A DNA stretch of 64,000 bases from Bradyrhizobium lablabi. Lineage in GTDB: Bacteria; Pseudomonadota; Alphaproteobacteria; Rhizobiales; Xanthobacteraceae. The DNA lies in assembly GCF_018131005.1 (NCBI RefSeq), contig NZ_JAFCJK010000004.1:579045-643044 (forward strand), in the 5' to 3' direction. How positions within the stretch are numbered: position 1 is the first letter of the stretch; each line of letters opens with the position of its first letter. Below the pieces are notes generated by a model, which saw nothing but the letters and a program-made list of their open reading frames with translations, searched no databases and was not told the origin of the DNA. A program made the translations under genes and the position numbers. This document shows positions 43,713-52,783 of the stretch, one piece after another.

Positions 43713-44144
43713 TCATGAAGCGGTTGCGAGCGCATCGCGCGCGTCGTTGCGGATGCGCTCGACCATCGAGCGCAGGCCGTTGGAGCGCTGCGGCGTCAGG
43801 TGGTCGCGGAAGCCGAACTCATCGAACAGCGCGATTGCATCCGCCGAGAGAATCTCCTTCGGTGTGCGGCCCGAATAGAGCGCGAACACGATCGCGACCA
43901 GCCCACGAACGATATGGGCGTCGCTGTCGCCGAGATAGGTCAGCCGCGGCTCGCCATTGGCATTGCGATCGATCCGCTTCGACAACCAGACCTGACTGAC
44001 GCAGCCCTGCACCTTGTTCTCGGCGGAGTGCTCTTCCTCCGGCAAGGGCGCCAGCGTGCGGCCGAGTTCGATGACATAGCGGTAGCGGTCGTCCCACTCG
44101 TCAAGCAGCGAAAAATTGTCCCTGATTTCGTCGATCGTCGTCAT
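43713..44144 (-). CDS. sufE: SufE-family sulfur acceptor
   Basis: A 143-residue protein that takes persulfide sulfur from cysteine desulfurase SufS for iron-sulfur cluster assembly. The acceptor cysteine is C48 in VQGCVSQVWL, with the family SDAHIVRGLVAIVFALYSG helix and LTPQRSNGLRSMVERI end. It is convergent with mucR. The suf operon itself is not in this window, as often in Rhizobiales where this sufE stands beside DUF5330 genes. Confidence 0.94.
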   Translation of the reverse strand: MTTIDEIRDNFSLLDEWDDRYRYVIELGRTLAPLPEEEHSAENKVQGCVSQVWLSKRIDRNANGEPRLTYLGDSDAHIVRGLVAIVFALYSGRTPKEILSADAIALFDEFGFRDHLTPQRSNGLRSMVERIRNDARDALATAS

Positions 44145-44234
44145 CGTGGCCCGCGTCCCGTGTGTGACGGCTTATATAGGAAGGCGGACGGGGAAAGCGA
44201 CGAAAATGGAACCGGTTCCGCGCCTAATTTGCGG

Positions 44235-44624
44235 TCACGGTACCGGTGGCAAGTGGAATTCGATGGTCTGGTCGTCCGTCGTCAGCGTATCGCCGGACGC
44301 GGCGCCGGCGATCGATGCGTCCGGATCGTTCCGGCCGAGCGAACTGGTATGGTCGGGGGCCTTCTTGTCGGTGATGATCTGGTAGAGCTTGCGCGCGCCG
44401 TCGGTAGCCCGCTGGCCGATCGCCGTCGCGGCCTGTCCGCCGACCTCGCATGCGGCGGGCTGTCGCTTGCAGAACTGGCCGACATCGCTGACCGCCGCGG
44501 TCGCGGCCGACACCGCATCGGACGCGTTGATCTGCGGCATTCTTTCCGATTCAGGAGTTTTTTCCCTCGGCAGCAGCACGAGCACAAGCCCGAGCCAGAA
44601 TGCCAAACGCAGCAGGAAAAACAT
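44235..44624 (-). CDS. DUF5330 small membrane protein
   Basis: A 129-residue protein with an N-terminal membrane span (MFFLLRLAFWLGLVLVLLP) and a periplasmic part containing two cysteines spaced CKRQPAAC within VGQFCKRQPAACEVGGQAA, typical of DUF5330. I chose ATG 44624, preceded by GGGGTCGCG; a long upstream extension of the frame lacks protein-like sequence. Its neighbours (SufE and the histidine kinase) are the same as in many Rhizobiales genomes. Function unknown. Confidence 0.8.
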   Translation of the reverse strand: MFFLLRLAFWLGLVLVLLPREKTPESERMPQINASDAVSAATAAVSDVGQFCKRQPAACEVGGQAATAIGQRATDGARKLYQIITDKKAPDHTSSLGRNDPDASIAGAASGDTLTTDDQTIEFHLPPVP

Positions 44625-45024
44625 CACGCGACCCCGGTCGTCTGTTTGATCTTTTGCTTCAAGCGGTCGATGCCGCAGTTGGCTCAGCCGTAGCAGCCGT
44701 GGATAAATTGGAAGTGTTTGCATTGAGGTAAATTCGCCGAAAAGTCGCCCGATTTGATTCGGCGTAAATTTTCGATTGATGCCCGTGGCGAAGGAGCGGG
44801 CGCATCCACCATTTCGAAACCATGGATCGCGCGGAAACCCTCCGTTCACCATCCCCGACAAATGCGCGTCAAATAGCGCGGCAAATCTTCGCGAATGCAC
44901 GGTGACTGGTGGCCGGCTGCCGCGCCTTAGCGTTCGCTTAAGTTCACTCTGACACTTTGGCCCGCAATGACCAAGGAGGCGTTCCGGCGCGTCCGCGTGA
45001 CGATCAAGCCGAAGCGCTAGTGAT
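44625..45024. other. Divergent intergenic region, no gene seen
   Basis: Four hundred bases between DUF5330 and the histidine kinase gene. No frame is credible; both promoters are expected here but no clear element was recognised. Confidence 0.5.
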
Positions 45025-46839
45025 GTGAGTGTATTGAGTCTCATCCGCGACTGCCTCGATGCGCTGCTGCATCCGTCGGCCAGATACGATGCGCTGACGC
45101 GCGCGCGCCATCGCGCCTTCATGGCGCCCCGGCTGCTCGGCAGCCTGGCGGCGTTCGCTGCCTTCCCGGGCTATCTCGCCATGCGCGGCGCGCCTTCGGC
45201 AGTCGAGGTTGCGGCTTTTGCCTGGCCGATCGCACCGATCCTGCTCTCGTGGTTTCTGTCGCGGACCGCACGTTACGAAGGCGCGCATATCCTGTCCTCG
45301 TTGGCGCTCGCCGGCCTCGTGATGATGATCGCGGCGACGACCGGCGGCATCGCTTCTTTCGCGGCAGTCTGGCTCGTCGTCATTCCGATCGAGGCGGCGC
45401 TGTCCGCCTCGCGGCGTGTGGTCGCGTTTGCGTTTGCCCTGGCGATGACATGTGCCGCGCTGCTTGCCATGCTTGGGCATTTTCATTTGCTGCAGACGCC
45501 TGATGCCGGCATGGCGGCGAACGGCGTGCTCGCCGGCTTCGGTGTGGTGTCGGCGACGTTCTATGCGGCAGGGCTCGCCTTTGGCGCCGAATCGCTGGCG
45601 CGCACCAGCGTGGCGCTGCTCTATGTGGAGGAGGACCGCTACCGCCTGCTGGCGCACAATATGAGCGACGTGCTGTCGCGGCACCGCCGTAACGGCGCGG
45701 TGGAGTTCATTTCACCGGCGGTCGAAACCATGCTTGGCGTGCCGGCAGCTCGGCTGCAAGGCCACGGCCTGTTCGATCGTGTCCACGTCGCCGACCGCCC
45801 GGCCTATCTCACTGCTTTGTCGGATGCCGCCCGCGGCGGCGAGTCGCGCAGCGTCGAATTCCGTCTGCGGCGTGACGGCGCGCCCAACCAGGGCCTCTCC
45901 GCGGATTTCATCTGGGCCGAGATGCGCTGCCGTCCGCTCGATCCGGACTCCGGCGATGGCGAAGTCGTCGCCGTCATGCGCGACGTCACCGATCGCAAGC
46001 TGCAGGAGCAGGCGCTCGAACTGGCGCGCAGCGCCGCCGAGCAGGCGGATGCGTCGAAGACCCGCTTCCTGGCCACCATGAGCCACGAACTGCGGACGCC
46101 GCTCAATGCCATCATCGGCTTTTCCGAGATGATCGCGCAGGAAGACGTCCTGATGCTCGATGCCGCCCGCCGCAAGGAATATGCGCAGCTCATCAACGAT
46201 TCCGGCCAGCATTTGCTCTCGGTCGTCAACGGCATCCTCGACATGTCGAAGATGGAATCGGGTAATTTCGAGATTTCGCCGGAACCGTTCGCACCGCGGC
46301 CGGCTCTGGTCAATTGCTGTGACCTGCTCGCGCTCAAGGCACGCGAGAGCGGCGTCGATCTGGTCACGCGTGCGCCCGACGATCTGCCGGTCGTGACCGG
46401 CGACCCGCGCGCGTTCAAGCAGATCGTGCTCAACCTCATCTCCAACGCCATCAAGTTTACCGAGCGCGGCGGCAAGGTCACCGTATCCGCCTCGGTCGAG
46501 GACACGCGGCTGATCCTGCGCGTTTCCGACACGGGCGTCGGTATCGCCGCCGACGACCTCAAACGGATCGGCGACCCGTTCTTCCAGGCCGGCAAGACCT
46601 ATCAGCGCCGGCACGAAGGCACCGGCCTGGGTCTCTCGATCGTGAAGGGACTGGTCAGCCTGCATCACGGCGAACTCAGCGTGCAGAGCAAGGTCGGCGA
46701 GGGCACGACCGTGATGGTCGCGCTGCCGCTCGCGTTCACGACGGTGGACACAGAACCGCCCAGCAAGATCGCGACGCTGAAGCCCGCGCTGCGGTCCGCA
46801 TTGCAAGAGCCAGCTCAGCAGGTGAAGAGAAGTGCCTAG
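45025..46839 (+). CDS. Membrane PAS-domain sensor histidine kinase (DivJ/PdhS-like)
   Basis: A 604-residue kinase starting at GTG. Six hydrophobic spans occupy residues about 30-190, then a PAS domain (about 205-335, HRRNGAVEFISPAVETMLGVPAARLQGH). The HisKA box is FLATMSHELRTPLNAIIGFSEMI with H354, and the HATPase has N box NLISNAIKFTERGG, G1 DTGVGIAADDLKRI and G2 [13 protein letters not shown]. The layout matches DivJ/PdhS kinases that feed the DivK-PleD cell-cycle pathway, but assignment to DivJ itself would need phylogeny. It overlaps the peptidoglycan-binding gene by 8 bases. Confidence 0.88.
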   Translation: MSVLSLIRDCLDALLHPSARYDALTRARHRAFMAPRLLGSLAAFAAFPGYLAMRGAPSAVEVAAFAWPIAPILLSWFLSRTARYEGAHILSSLALAGLVMMIAATTGGIASFAAVWLVVIPIEAALSASRRVVAFAFALAMTCAALLAMLGHFHLLQTPDAGMAANGVLAGFGVVSATFYAAGLAFGAESLARTSVALLYVEEDRYRLLAHNMSDVLSRHRRNGAVEFISPAVETMLGVPAARLQGHGLFDRVHVADRPAYLTALSDAARGGESRSVEFRLRRDGAPNQGLSADFIWAEMRCRPLDPDSGDGEVVAVMRDVTDRKLQEQALELARSAAEQADASKTRFLATMSHELRTPLNAIIGFSEMIAQEDVLMLDAARRKEYAQLINDSGQHLLSVVNGILDMSKMESGNFEISPEPFAPRPALVNCCDLLALKARESGVDLVTRAPDDLPVVTGDPRAFKQIVLNLISNAIKFTERGGKVTVSASVEDTRLILRVSDTGVGIAADDLKRIGDPFFQAGKTYQRRHEGTGLGLSIVKGLVSLHHGELSVQSKVGEGTTVMVALPLAFTTVDTEPPSKIATLKPALRSALQEPAQQVKRSA

Positions 46840-47548
46840 ACAGACTTTGGATGATGACGAGATGCCGCGTCGCCGCCGTGGTGCCAAGGCGGTAGCGATC
46901 GACGCCGAGGAGGAGCGCGGCCTCGTCATGCGCCTGCTGCTGCACAGCCCGAAGGACATGCTCGCGGGAATCCTGGCGGCGGCCGTCATTGTCGCCATCC
47001 TGATCAATGCACTGTTCCTGCAGGCCGGCCACCATCCGTCGCCGATGTTCGGCGGCTCCGTCGTGACGCTGCAGCCGCCGGCCCCCATAGCAGCCGTTGC
47101 CGGCCCCCTGCCGCGTCCACGCCCGGTCGAAGCGATCACACGGGTGGCCGAGCCGGCGCCCGTCGAGCACCCGAAGCCGGTCGAGGTGAAATCCGCCGAG
47201 GCGAAGCCGGCCGAAGCAAAGCCGGTCGAGGCGAGGCCGTCCGATCCGATGACCAATCTCGTCGTCAAATCGACCGGCGCGGTTCCCGCGGCATCGGCTG
47301 CCGTCGTGCGGCCGCCGGCGCCTATTCCGTGGTCCAACCAAACCGCGGCGGGGAAGCGGATCGCCGCAGTCCAGCGAGCACTTACCGAATACGGCTACGG
47401 TCAGCTCAAGCCGACCGGTCTGATCGGTGCGGACACTCAGACTGCGATCGCGAAATTCGAGCGCGACCGCAAGCTGCCGGTTACCGGGCAGATGTCAGAC
47501 CGGATGGTGCGCGAGCTCGCGGCCATGATCGGGCATCCCATCGAATAG
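46832..47548 (+). CDS. Membrane-anchored peptidoglycan-binding domain protein
   Basis: A 238-residue protein starting at GTG 46832, inside the end of the kinase gene (8-base overlap). A basic N-terminus, a membrane span at about 43-63 (DMLAGILAAAVIVAILINALF), a linker with repeated EAKPAE/VEVKS units and P-rich segments, and a C-terminal PG_binding_1 domain (RIAAVQRALTEYGYGQLKPTGLIGADTQTAIAKFERDRKLPVTG). It should bind the cell wall from the inner membrane. Translational coupling with the kinase suggests linkage of envelope binding to the signalling kinase. Confidence 0.87.
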   Translation: MPRQTLDDDEMPRRRRGAKAVAIDAEEERGLVMRLLLHSPKDMLAGILAAAVIVAILINALFLQAGHHPSPMFGGSVVTLQPPAPIAAVAGPLPRPRPVEAITRVAEPAPVEHPKPVEVKSAEAKPAEAKPVEARPSDPMTNLVVKSTGAVPAASAAVVRPPAPIPWSNQTAAGKRIAAVQRALTEYGYGQLKPTGLIGADTQTAIAKFERDRKLPVTGQMSDRMVRELAAMIGHPIE

Positions 47549-47563
47549 TGCCGGCCGGTGTGC

Positions 47564-49204
47564 TCATGGTTCGCCGAGCAGCACGTCGCTGACCTCGTTG
47601 GAGAACATTTTTCTGCGGCCTCCGATCAAAACCCATTCCGGGTCGTCGGGATCCGGGATGGCATGGGGCATTCCGTGGTCGAGCAGGGCCCGTGCGCAGC
47701 CGGTCCAGTCGCCGCTCTCGATCGGCTCGTTGCGGGACGCCCAGGACAACGTGCCGCAGGCATTGTCGCCGAAGCCATGCTGCTCGGTCCAGGCGGCACC
47801 ATGTTCGAGCAGGAATCGCCTTAGCCTGGCGTTGCCGCGGAACACCGCGTGATTGAGCGCTGACGCATCCCAGTCGCCGCCGCGCACCGTGATCGGCCAG
47901 CCGAGCCGCACCATCAGCCGCACGCCAGCATCGTCCCCTGCGGCGGCCATCTCGGGAAGCAATCGCAGTTGCCGCGCAGAGAGCAGGCCGGGAAGGTCGG
48001 GCCGCTTCGCCTGGATGCGACGCGCCTCGCTCTCGTCGCCGCTCGCGCACGCCGCAATGAATCGTTCCTCGTCGGCGAGCAGTTCGGGACCGGTCCGCTC
48101 GCGCAAGAGATCGGCGACGTCGGTCAGCCCATATTGCAGCGCCAGTCTGTAGGGGCTGACGCCGCCAGGCGTTGTGACCTGCGGATTTGCTCCAGCGTCC
48201 AGCAATGCCGCGATGCACCGGCGCGATCGCCGGCGCCGGATCGCCCACATCAGGGGCGAACCGAAATCGGTCAGTGGCGGATTGGGCGCGGGCTCGTTCG
48301 GATCGCCACCGTGCCGAAGCAGCAATTCGAGTGCGGCGACATTCTCGGAATCGAGAACCTTATACATTGCATTGGTGCTCGCGATGCGCGCGCCATGGTC
48401 GAGCAGCAGGCTGGTGGTCACGAAGGCTTCCAGCGAATGATACAGCGACTCATTGTCGTTCGGATCGGCGCCGGCCGCGAGCAGCAGCTTTGTAAGTTCG
48501 AGATCATGGTTGCGCCCGGCTGCGCCGTAGAGCGCCGACAAGGGATAGCGATCGTCGGGTTCGCTCAACGAGGCCGGCGGCCATCTGCTGCCGATGCGCT
48601 GATTGGGATCGGCGCCCGCCTGCAGCAAGAAGCGCGCGCAGCGGTGCAGGCGAGGACGGAATTCAGTGATCTGCAGCAGGCTCGAATGCGTCACGGCAAC
48701 GAGCGGCGGTAGTCTGAGTGGCCCGCCCGGACGGTTCACCCACGCCGGATCGCTCGCTGTTGCGCTGCGCAACGTATCTTCGTCGCCTATGGTGCAGGCG
48801 AGGTAGGGATCGCCGGCGGCGAGATCGGAATCTTCAGCGAGCATCCTCGCGGCGACGCGCGGGTTGGCGCGGTTCGCCGTCCCGTCGACATCGCCAGCAT
48901 AGGCGAGCTCGAGCCAGCGCAGCACGCGATCGGGCTTGCTTTTGCCGGCAGACGATTGCGCCTCGACATGACGCCGCAGTTCCTGCCACGAGGCGAAACC
49001 GATGTCGCGCGCCACACAGGATTGCGCGTCGTGCAGCCGAAGGTCGAGCGCAGCGATCTCGGAATCACTAAGCCCCGCCGCTGCTGGAAGCGAATGTCGA
49101 AAGCGGGCGAGAGCCTCCGGCACCTGCCGCCGGTACAGACGTATCAGCTCCTTGGCCTGCTTCTTCAGATGTTCGAGATTCAATCGCGCAAGCGATCGTG
49201 CCAT
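47564..49204 (-). CDS. Ankyrin-repeat protein
   Basis: A 546-residue protein. GGAGG lies 7 bases before ATG 49204. The N-terminal region (MARSLARLNLEHLKKQAKELIRLYRR) is basic and helical. From about residue 180 there are ankyrin-type repeats (YPLSALYGAAGRNHDLELTKLLLAAGADPN, NVAALELLLRHGGDPNEP, CIAALLDAGANPQVTTPGGVSPYRLALQYGLTDVADLLRE). No export signal or enzymatic domain. It lies between the peptidoglycan-binding protein and DUF1491 genes on the opposite strand, breaking a block conserved in Rhizobiales. Probably a protein-interaction or stress-related factor of accessory origin. Confidence 0.82.
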   Translation of the reverse strand: MARSLARLNLEHLKKQAKELIRLYRRQVPEALARFRHSLPAAAGLSDSEIAALDLRLHDAQSCVARDIGFASWQELRRHVEAQSSAGKSKPDRVLRWLELAYAGDVDGTANRANPRVAARMLAEDSDLAAGDPYLACTIGDEDTLRSATASDPAWVNRPGGPLRLPPLVAVTHSSLLQITEFRPRLHRCARFLLQAGADPNQRIGSRWPPASLSEPDDRYPLSALYGAAGRNHDLELTKLLLAAGADPNDNESLYHSLEAFVTTSLLLDHGARIASTNAMYKVLDSENVAALELLLRHGGDPNEPAPNPPLTDFGSPLMWAIRRRRSRRCIAALLDAGANPQVTTPGGVSPYRLALQYGLTDVADLLRERTGPELLADEERFIAACASGDESEARRIQAKRPDLPGLLSARQLRLLPEMAAAGDDAGVRLMVRLGWPITVRGGDWDASALNHAVFRGNARLRRFLLEHGAAWTEQHGFGDNACGTLSWASRNEPIESGDWTGCARALLDHGMPHAIPDPDDPEWVLIGGRRKMFSNEVSDVLLGEP

Positions 49205-49427
49205 GGAAGACCTCCGTGCATGGATCGCCGATGGTCCACAAAACCGGCTGCACAAAGGCTCAATTTGCCGCTCGATCGCTGCAAGTGGGTTCAACCCTTA
49301 CCGTGGACCCGGACGCGGCTTGCACCGCGACCTCCAGGTTATGGGCGGGAGGCGTGATGGTCAACCTGCGCCGCGATAGCTCGCGACGATTGGACGGGCT
49401 TGCGCGGCTGGCCTATAGGATCGGCGC

Positions 49428-49772
49428 ATGCGACTGAAATCAAGCATATGGGTGGCCGCATATCTGCGCCGCTGCCAGACCGAAGGCGTCTTCGGCGCCG
49501 TCCGCAAGAAGGGCGCGGAGGAGGCCGGTGCCGTGTTCGTCAAAGTGGCGCTCATGGATGGCAACGCGATGTTGTACACGCCGGCGCCGCAGACCTTCTA
49601 TGATGACAGCCGGCCCTTCGAGCGGCTGTTTGTGCCGATCGCGCCTGCGCCGTTGTCGGAGCAATCCATCGAGGAGCGACTGGCCAAGGAGGTCCGCTTC
49701 GATCCCGACTCCTGGATTGTCGAGACCGAGGATCGCGCCGGGCGACATTTTCTCGATCTGGCGAGAGGCTAG
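49428..49772 (+). CDS. DUF1491 family protein
   Basis: A 114-residue protein that fits DUF1491 throughout: MRLKSSIWVAAYLRRCQTEGVFGAVRKKG at the start, VFVKVALMDGNAMLYTPAP in the middle and DPDSWIVETEDRAGRHFLDLA near the end. It is small and cytoplasmic with no catalytic motif; function unknown although the family is widespread in alphaproteobacteria. Its TAG overlaps the stop codon of the convergent DUF2336 gene. Confidence 0.9.
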   Translation: MRLKSSIWVAAYLRRCQTEGVFGAVRKKGAEEAGAVFVKVALMDGNAMLYTPAPQTFYDDSRPFERLFVPIAPAPLSEQSIEERLAKEVRFDPDSWIVETEDRAGRHFLDLARG

Positions 49773-50740
49773 CTTCCGGATTTCTGGCCGCGAATGGCCG
49801 GTGCGCTGCCGGGCTGCACGGCCCCGCGCGTTTGCGACGGAGCCATGCGCACGCGATGCCGCTCATCGTCAAAAAGCGCGGCGCGGTACTTGGTACGCGC
49901 CACCGCCATGGTCGAGCCGCGCCATGCCGCGAGCACCACCAGCGCGGAGCGCTCACTCAGGCGGTCGTAGAGCCGTGACAGCCGATAGACATAGTTGACC
50001 GACGAGCCCGCTTCCGGATTGAGAAACATCAGGACTCGTTGAAACGCGGCGCTCGACATGTCGAGCGCCTTCATCGCGCAGGCGAGCGGCTCGCCGCCGG
50101 GATCGTTCACAACCTGCGCCGCGATTCGCGTGGGCAGGATCAGCGCCTCGCCAACCTCGAGCGTGAAGTTCTCGATGTCCTCCGCGAATGCCGCCATCTC
50201 CAGGATATGGATCGCGCGCGCGGCGCGGGCGGCCGGAATCCGTGCGGAAGCCTTCAGGGGCGTGTTCTGCAGATTGTGCAGGATGAGCGCGCGCTCGCTG
50301 GCGCTCGCAGCAAAAAACATGTCCGAGATTTCGGCGGCATCGTTCGGCCGCATCGACAGGCTCGCCGCCATGCGCAGCTCCGCCTCGGTCGGGATCCTGG
50401 CCGGCGCAGCTGGTGGCGCGGGGGTGGGGATCGTTGATGCAGCCGGCATCGCCTGGTCGGGATGGGATCGCCGCAGCCCGAGCTTGTCCATGATCGCGTC
50501 AGGCGTTGCCGGATAGATTGAAAGCCGGGCCCGCACCGCAGCGCGTGTCGCATCGTCGACCTCGTCGAAGAGGCGGGAGGTAAGCTCGACGAACTGCCGT
50601 TCCTCGTCGTCGGAATGGGCGCTCGCCTGCACGTAGAGGTCGGTCAGCACCCGCAGCAGCGTTGGGCGGATATCGACGCCCTCGCGGCGGGAGAGCGACA
50701 TCAGCCCGTCGAAACCGGGAAATAGTGGAGCTGCGCTCAT
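49769..50740 (-). CDS. DUF2336-like helical protein
   Basis: A 323-residue protein beginning MSAAPLFPGFDGLMSLSRREG. The pattern of long amphipathic helices (VLTDLYVQASAHSDDEERQFVELTSRLFDEVDDATRAAVRARLS, MAAFAEDIENFTLEVGEALILPTRIAAQVV) and an internal proline-rich hinge (PTPAPPAAPARIP) is like the DUF2336 protein at 17593-18699, though similarity is loose. It lacks membrane spans. It converges with DUF1491 by a 4-base stop overlap. Function unknown. Confidence 0.65.
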   Translation of the reverse strand: MSAAPLFPGFDGLMSLSRREGVDIRPTLLRVLTDLYVQASAHSDDEERQFVELTSRLFDEVDDATRAAVRARLSIYPATPDAIMDKLGLRRSHPDQAMPAASTIPTPAPPAAPARIPTEAELRMAASLSMRPNDAAEISDMFFAASASERALILHNLQNTPLKASARIPAARAARAIHILEMAAFAEDIENFTLEVGEALILPTRIAAQVVNDPGGEPLACAMKALDMSSAAFQRVLMFLNPEAGSSVNYVYRLSRLYDRLSERSALVVLAAWRGSTMAVARTKYRAALFDDERHRVRMAPSQTRGAVQPGSAPAIRGQKSGS

Positions 50741-50996
50741 CGTGGGGCGTGTACGCGACTTGGAATGCGAGTTCGGGGTGCCTGTGGAAGCGAGCCTAAC
50801 GCGGGCTGCTTTAAGAGCCGGTTAAGGAAAACAAGCTGTGAAGGCGAGCCGTCAAACTTGCGCGTGTCAAATAAGGCGCAGTGCCACAACCGTAACCGCC
50901 GGCATAGCCAGTTTAACATGTCGTTAACCACGTCCGTTCTTAATTCAGGCGTCGCAGGGCAAATCATGTCCGTGCGGGGGCCAGAGAGAACGGAAC

Positions 50997-51191
50997 ATGG
51001 GCACCATCATCGAATTTCCGGTGGATGCGGCGACGCGGCGGTCGCACATGATGGACGCCGCAGGCAACGGCAGGGGAACGGTGGTGATCCTTCCCGTCGT
51101 CCGGATCGAGCGCGTCACCGATGAGACCGGCGGTGGCCGTGGACCGGAAGAGGGGACTGCACCGGGCCGCCGTCGTCGTCGGCGTTCCTGA
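50997..51191 (+). CDS. Small conserved Bradyrhizobium-type protein
   Basis: A 64-residue protein (MGTIIEFPVDAATRRSHMMDAAG) with a VVILPVVRIER strand and a basic C-terminus (APGRRRRRRS). GAACGGAAC lies just before the ATG at 50997. I recall similar short proteins beginning MGTIIEFP in Bradyrhizobium genomes, which supports it as a gene. Role unknown; the arginine-rich end could bind nucleic acid. It is followed at once by the lipoprotein gene, after 16 bases. Confidence 0.6.
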   Translation: MGTIIEFPVDAATRRSHMMDAAGNGRGTVVILPVVRIERVTDETGGGRGPEEGTAPGRRRRRRS

Positions 51192-51207
51192 TACCGGGCG
51201 CTTCGCC

Positions 51208-51975
51208 ATGGCGGAGCTTGCAACACGGGTCGCTGGTCGGCGGTCACTCCCGGCAGTTATCCTCCTATTGGCAGGCGCGGCTCTTGGCGGCTGCAGCGGT
51301 GGCGACTTCGGCCGCACCCGCGCCGACTTCCGCAACGACGACATGCATCGCTGGCTCGGCGCCGAGGCCACCGGCAGCGTCGGCGTCAGGGCTTCGCAGT
51401 TTCAGCTCACCGAGTACGAGCGCCAGCTCCGCGATCTCGCTTATCCCTTCACCGAGCCGCCGCATTCGCGGCCCGCCTGGAAGAGCGTGTTCGGCGACTA
51501 CCAGCCGCTACCCTCGCCGTGGCGGCAGAAGGTGCCGTTCGACCGGACCGCCTACGGCCGCAATCTGATCGACGAGCCGCACCGCTCGCATGCGTCGCGC
51601 TATGCGATGCTGATCGACGATGTTCGCGACGACATCACCCGCTTCGAGCCGTTCTTTGCCACAGCGATCCGGGTGTTCGAACTCGACAGCAAGCGCAATG
51701 CGAGCCTCACCATGGTGTCGGATCTGTCGCCGCGCGAGCGGGACGATGCGATCGCACGCATGCGGGAGAACACGCTCATCGTGCAATGGGTCCAGCAATC
51801 CTTGGCGTGGCGGATCGCGTCCTATCGCTGGGCGCTGGAGCGCCTCGTGATCCAGGCGCCCGACGGCATGGCGGCGGACGCCGACCGGCTGATCGGCGAA
51901 CTTGCCCGCCTCGCTGCCAACCCGCCAGTCGCAGCCGAACCGGCCATCGGCCACGCCGTGGTGACGAAGGGCTAG
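51208..51975 (+). CDS. Putative lipoprotein, unknown
   Basis: A 255-residue protein. ATG 51208 gives a clean lipoprotein signal, SLPAVILLLAGAALGGCSGG, with lipobox LGGC. A start 29 codons upstream (51121) is possible but would bury the signal. The mature part is mostly helical and charged, with RWLGAEATGSVG, LTEYERQLRDLAYPFTEPP and SWRIASYRWALERLVIQ-type segments; no known domain is seen. It is probably anchored to the outer membrane. Operon with the small upstream gene. Confidence 0.78.
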   Translation: MAELATRVAGRRSLPAVILLLAGAALGGCSGGDFGRTRADFRNDDMHRWLGAEATGSVGVRASQFQLTEYERQLRDLAYPFTEPPHSRPAWKSVFGDYQPLPSPWRQKVPFDRTAYGRNLIDEPHRSHASRYAMLIDDVRDDITRFEPFFATAIRVFELDSKRNASLTMVSDLSPRERDDAIARMRENTLIVQWVQQSLAWRIASYRWALERLVIQAPDGMAADADRLIGELARLAANPPVAAEPAIGHAVVTKG

Positions 51976-52139
51976 GCCTGCTTTCGTCTCCACGCGGCCT
52001 TGCCGAATCCTTCAGCGCATCCGATGGCGGTCGGGCCGCGGCGATGCCTACTTCCATCGTGAGCAGCTCAACGTCCGGCTGCGGATGATGAGATGATGGA
52101 TCATCACCGCGCCTTAGCTTGTTGTTCGCATGGTCTTTT

Positions 52140-52164
52140 CGGAAAATCGCGACGCGCTTTTCCG
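52140..52164. repeat. Degenerate palindromic element between convergent genes
   Basis: CGGAAAA...TTTTCCG hairpin around TCGCGACGCGC; a worn copy of the element also seen at 6572-6620. It lies just 3' of the DUF1254 gene and may end the transcript. Confidence 0.5.
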
Positions 52165-52168
52165 GGCT

Positions 52169-52783
52169 TTAGCGCTTGCGGGCCGGCGGAGGTGGCGGGG
52201 CTGGCGCGGGCTGCGGCGCCTCCTTGGCCGGCGTGGGCTCGGTCTGTATCTTGCAACGCGATGCGGCGAGCGAGGCCTGCGCCTGTGGCATTAGCCCGGG
52301 CTCCGGCGCGAGCGCCTTGAGCACTATCAGGCCCGTCGTGGTCGGCGAATCGATGATCAACCGGTCGGCCGCGGTGACCTCCTCGTCTTCGGGCAGCTCA
52401 TTGTGTTGAGCTTCCGTCATCAGATCTAGCTCGATCACCTTCTTGCCGGCGGAACGATCGTTGATGGCGTAATAGGCAACCTCGTTGCGGGTATAGAACG
52501 AAACCGACGTATAGGCCTGGCTGACCGGCACGGTGAGCTTGATCGGCCCGCCGGAGAGATCATAACGGCAGATCGCCACTGCGAATGCGGGGTCCATCAG
52601 CGGCATCAGCGAGTTGTTGGGATCGGCCAGCGGCAGTTGCGTCACCTCATTGAGCTTGGTCATCGGCGTCAGCCGCGAATAGGCGTCCTGCGAGGCGATC
52701 CGCGGCAGCGCGAGCACGCTGACGAGGTGCACCACGCCGCCGAGCAGCACCCCCGCCAGAATCGTCAACACGATGCGGATCAT
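52169..52783 (-). CDS. DUF1254 domain protein with N-terminal membrane anchor
   Basis: A 204-residue protein. Residues 3-26 form a membrane span (IRIVLTILAGVLLGGVVHLVSVL); a soluble domain of DUF1254 type follows (AYSRLTPMTKLNEVTQLPLADPNNSLMPLMDPAFAVAICRYDLSGGPIKL) and the C-terminus is a proline-rich tail (APAPPPPP). It overlaps the DUF1214 gene by 4 bases (ATGA), so the two are co-translated. The DUF1254/DUF1214 pair is common in bacteria but has no assigned biochemical function. Confidence 0.8.
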   Translation of the reverse strand: MIRIVLTILAGVLLGGVVHLVSVLALPRIASQDAYSRLTPMTKLNEVTQLPLADPNNSLMPLMDPAFAVAICRYDLSGGPIKLTVPVSQAYTSVSFYTRNEVAYYAINDRSAGKKVIELDLMTEAQHNELPEDEEVTAADRLIIDSPTTTGLIVLKALAPEPGLMPQAQASLAASRCKIQTEPTPAKEAPQPAPAPPPPPARKR

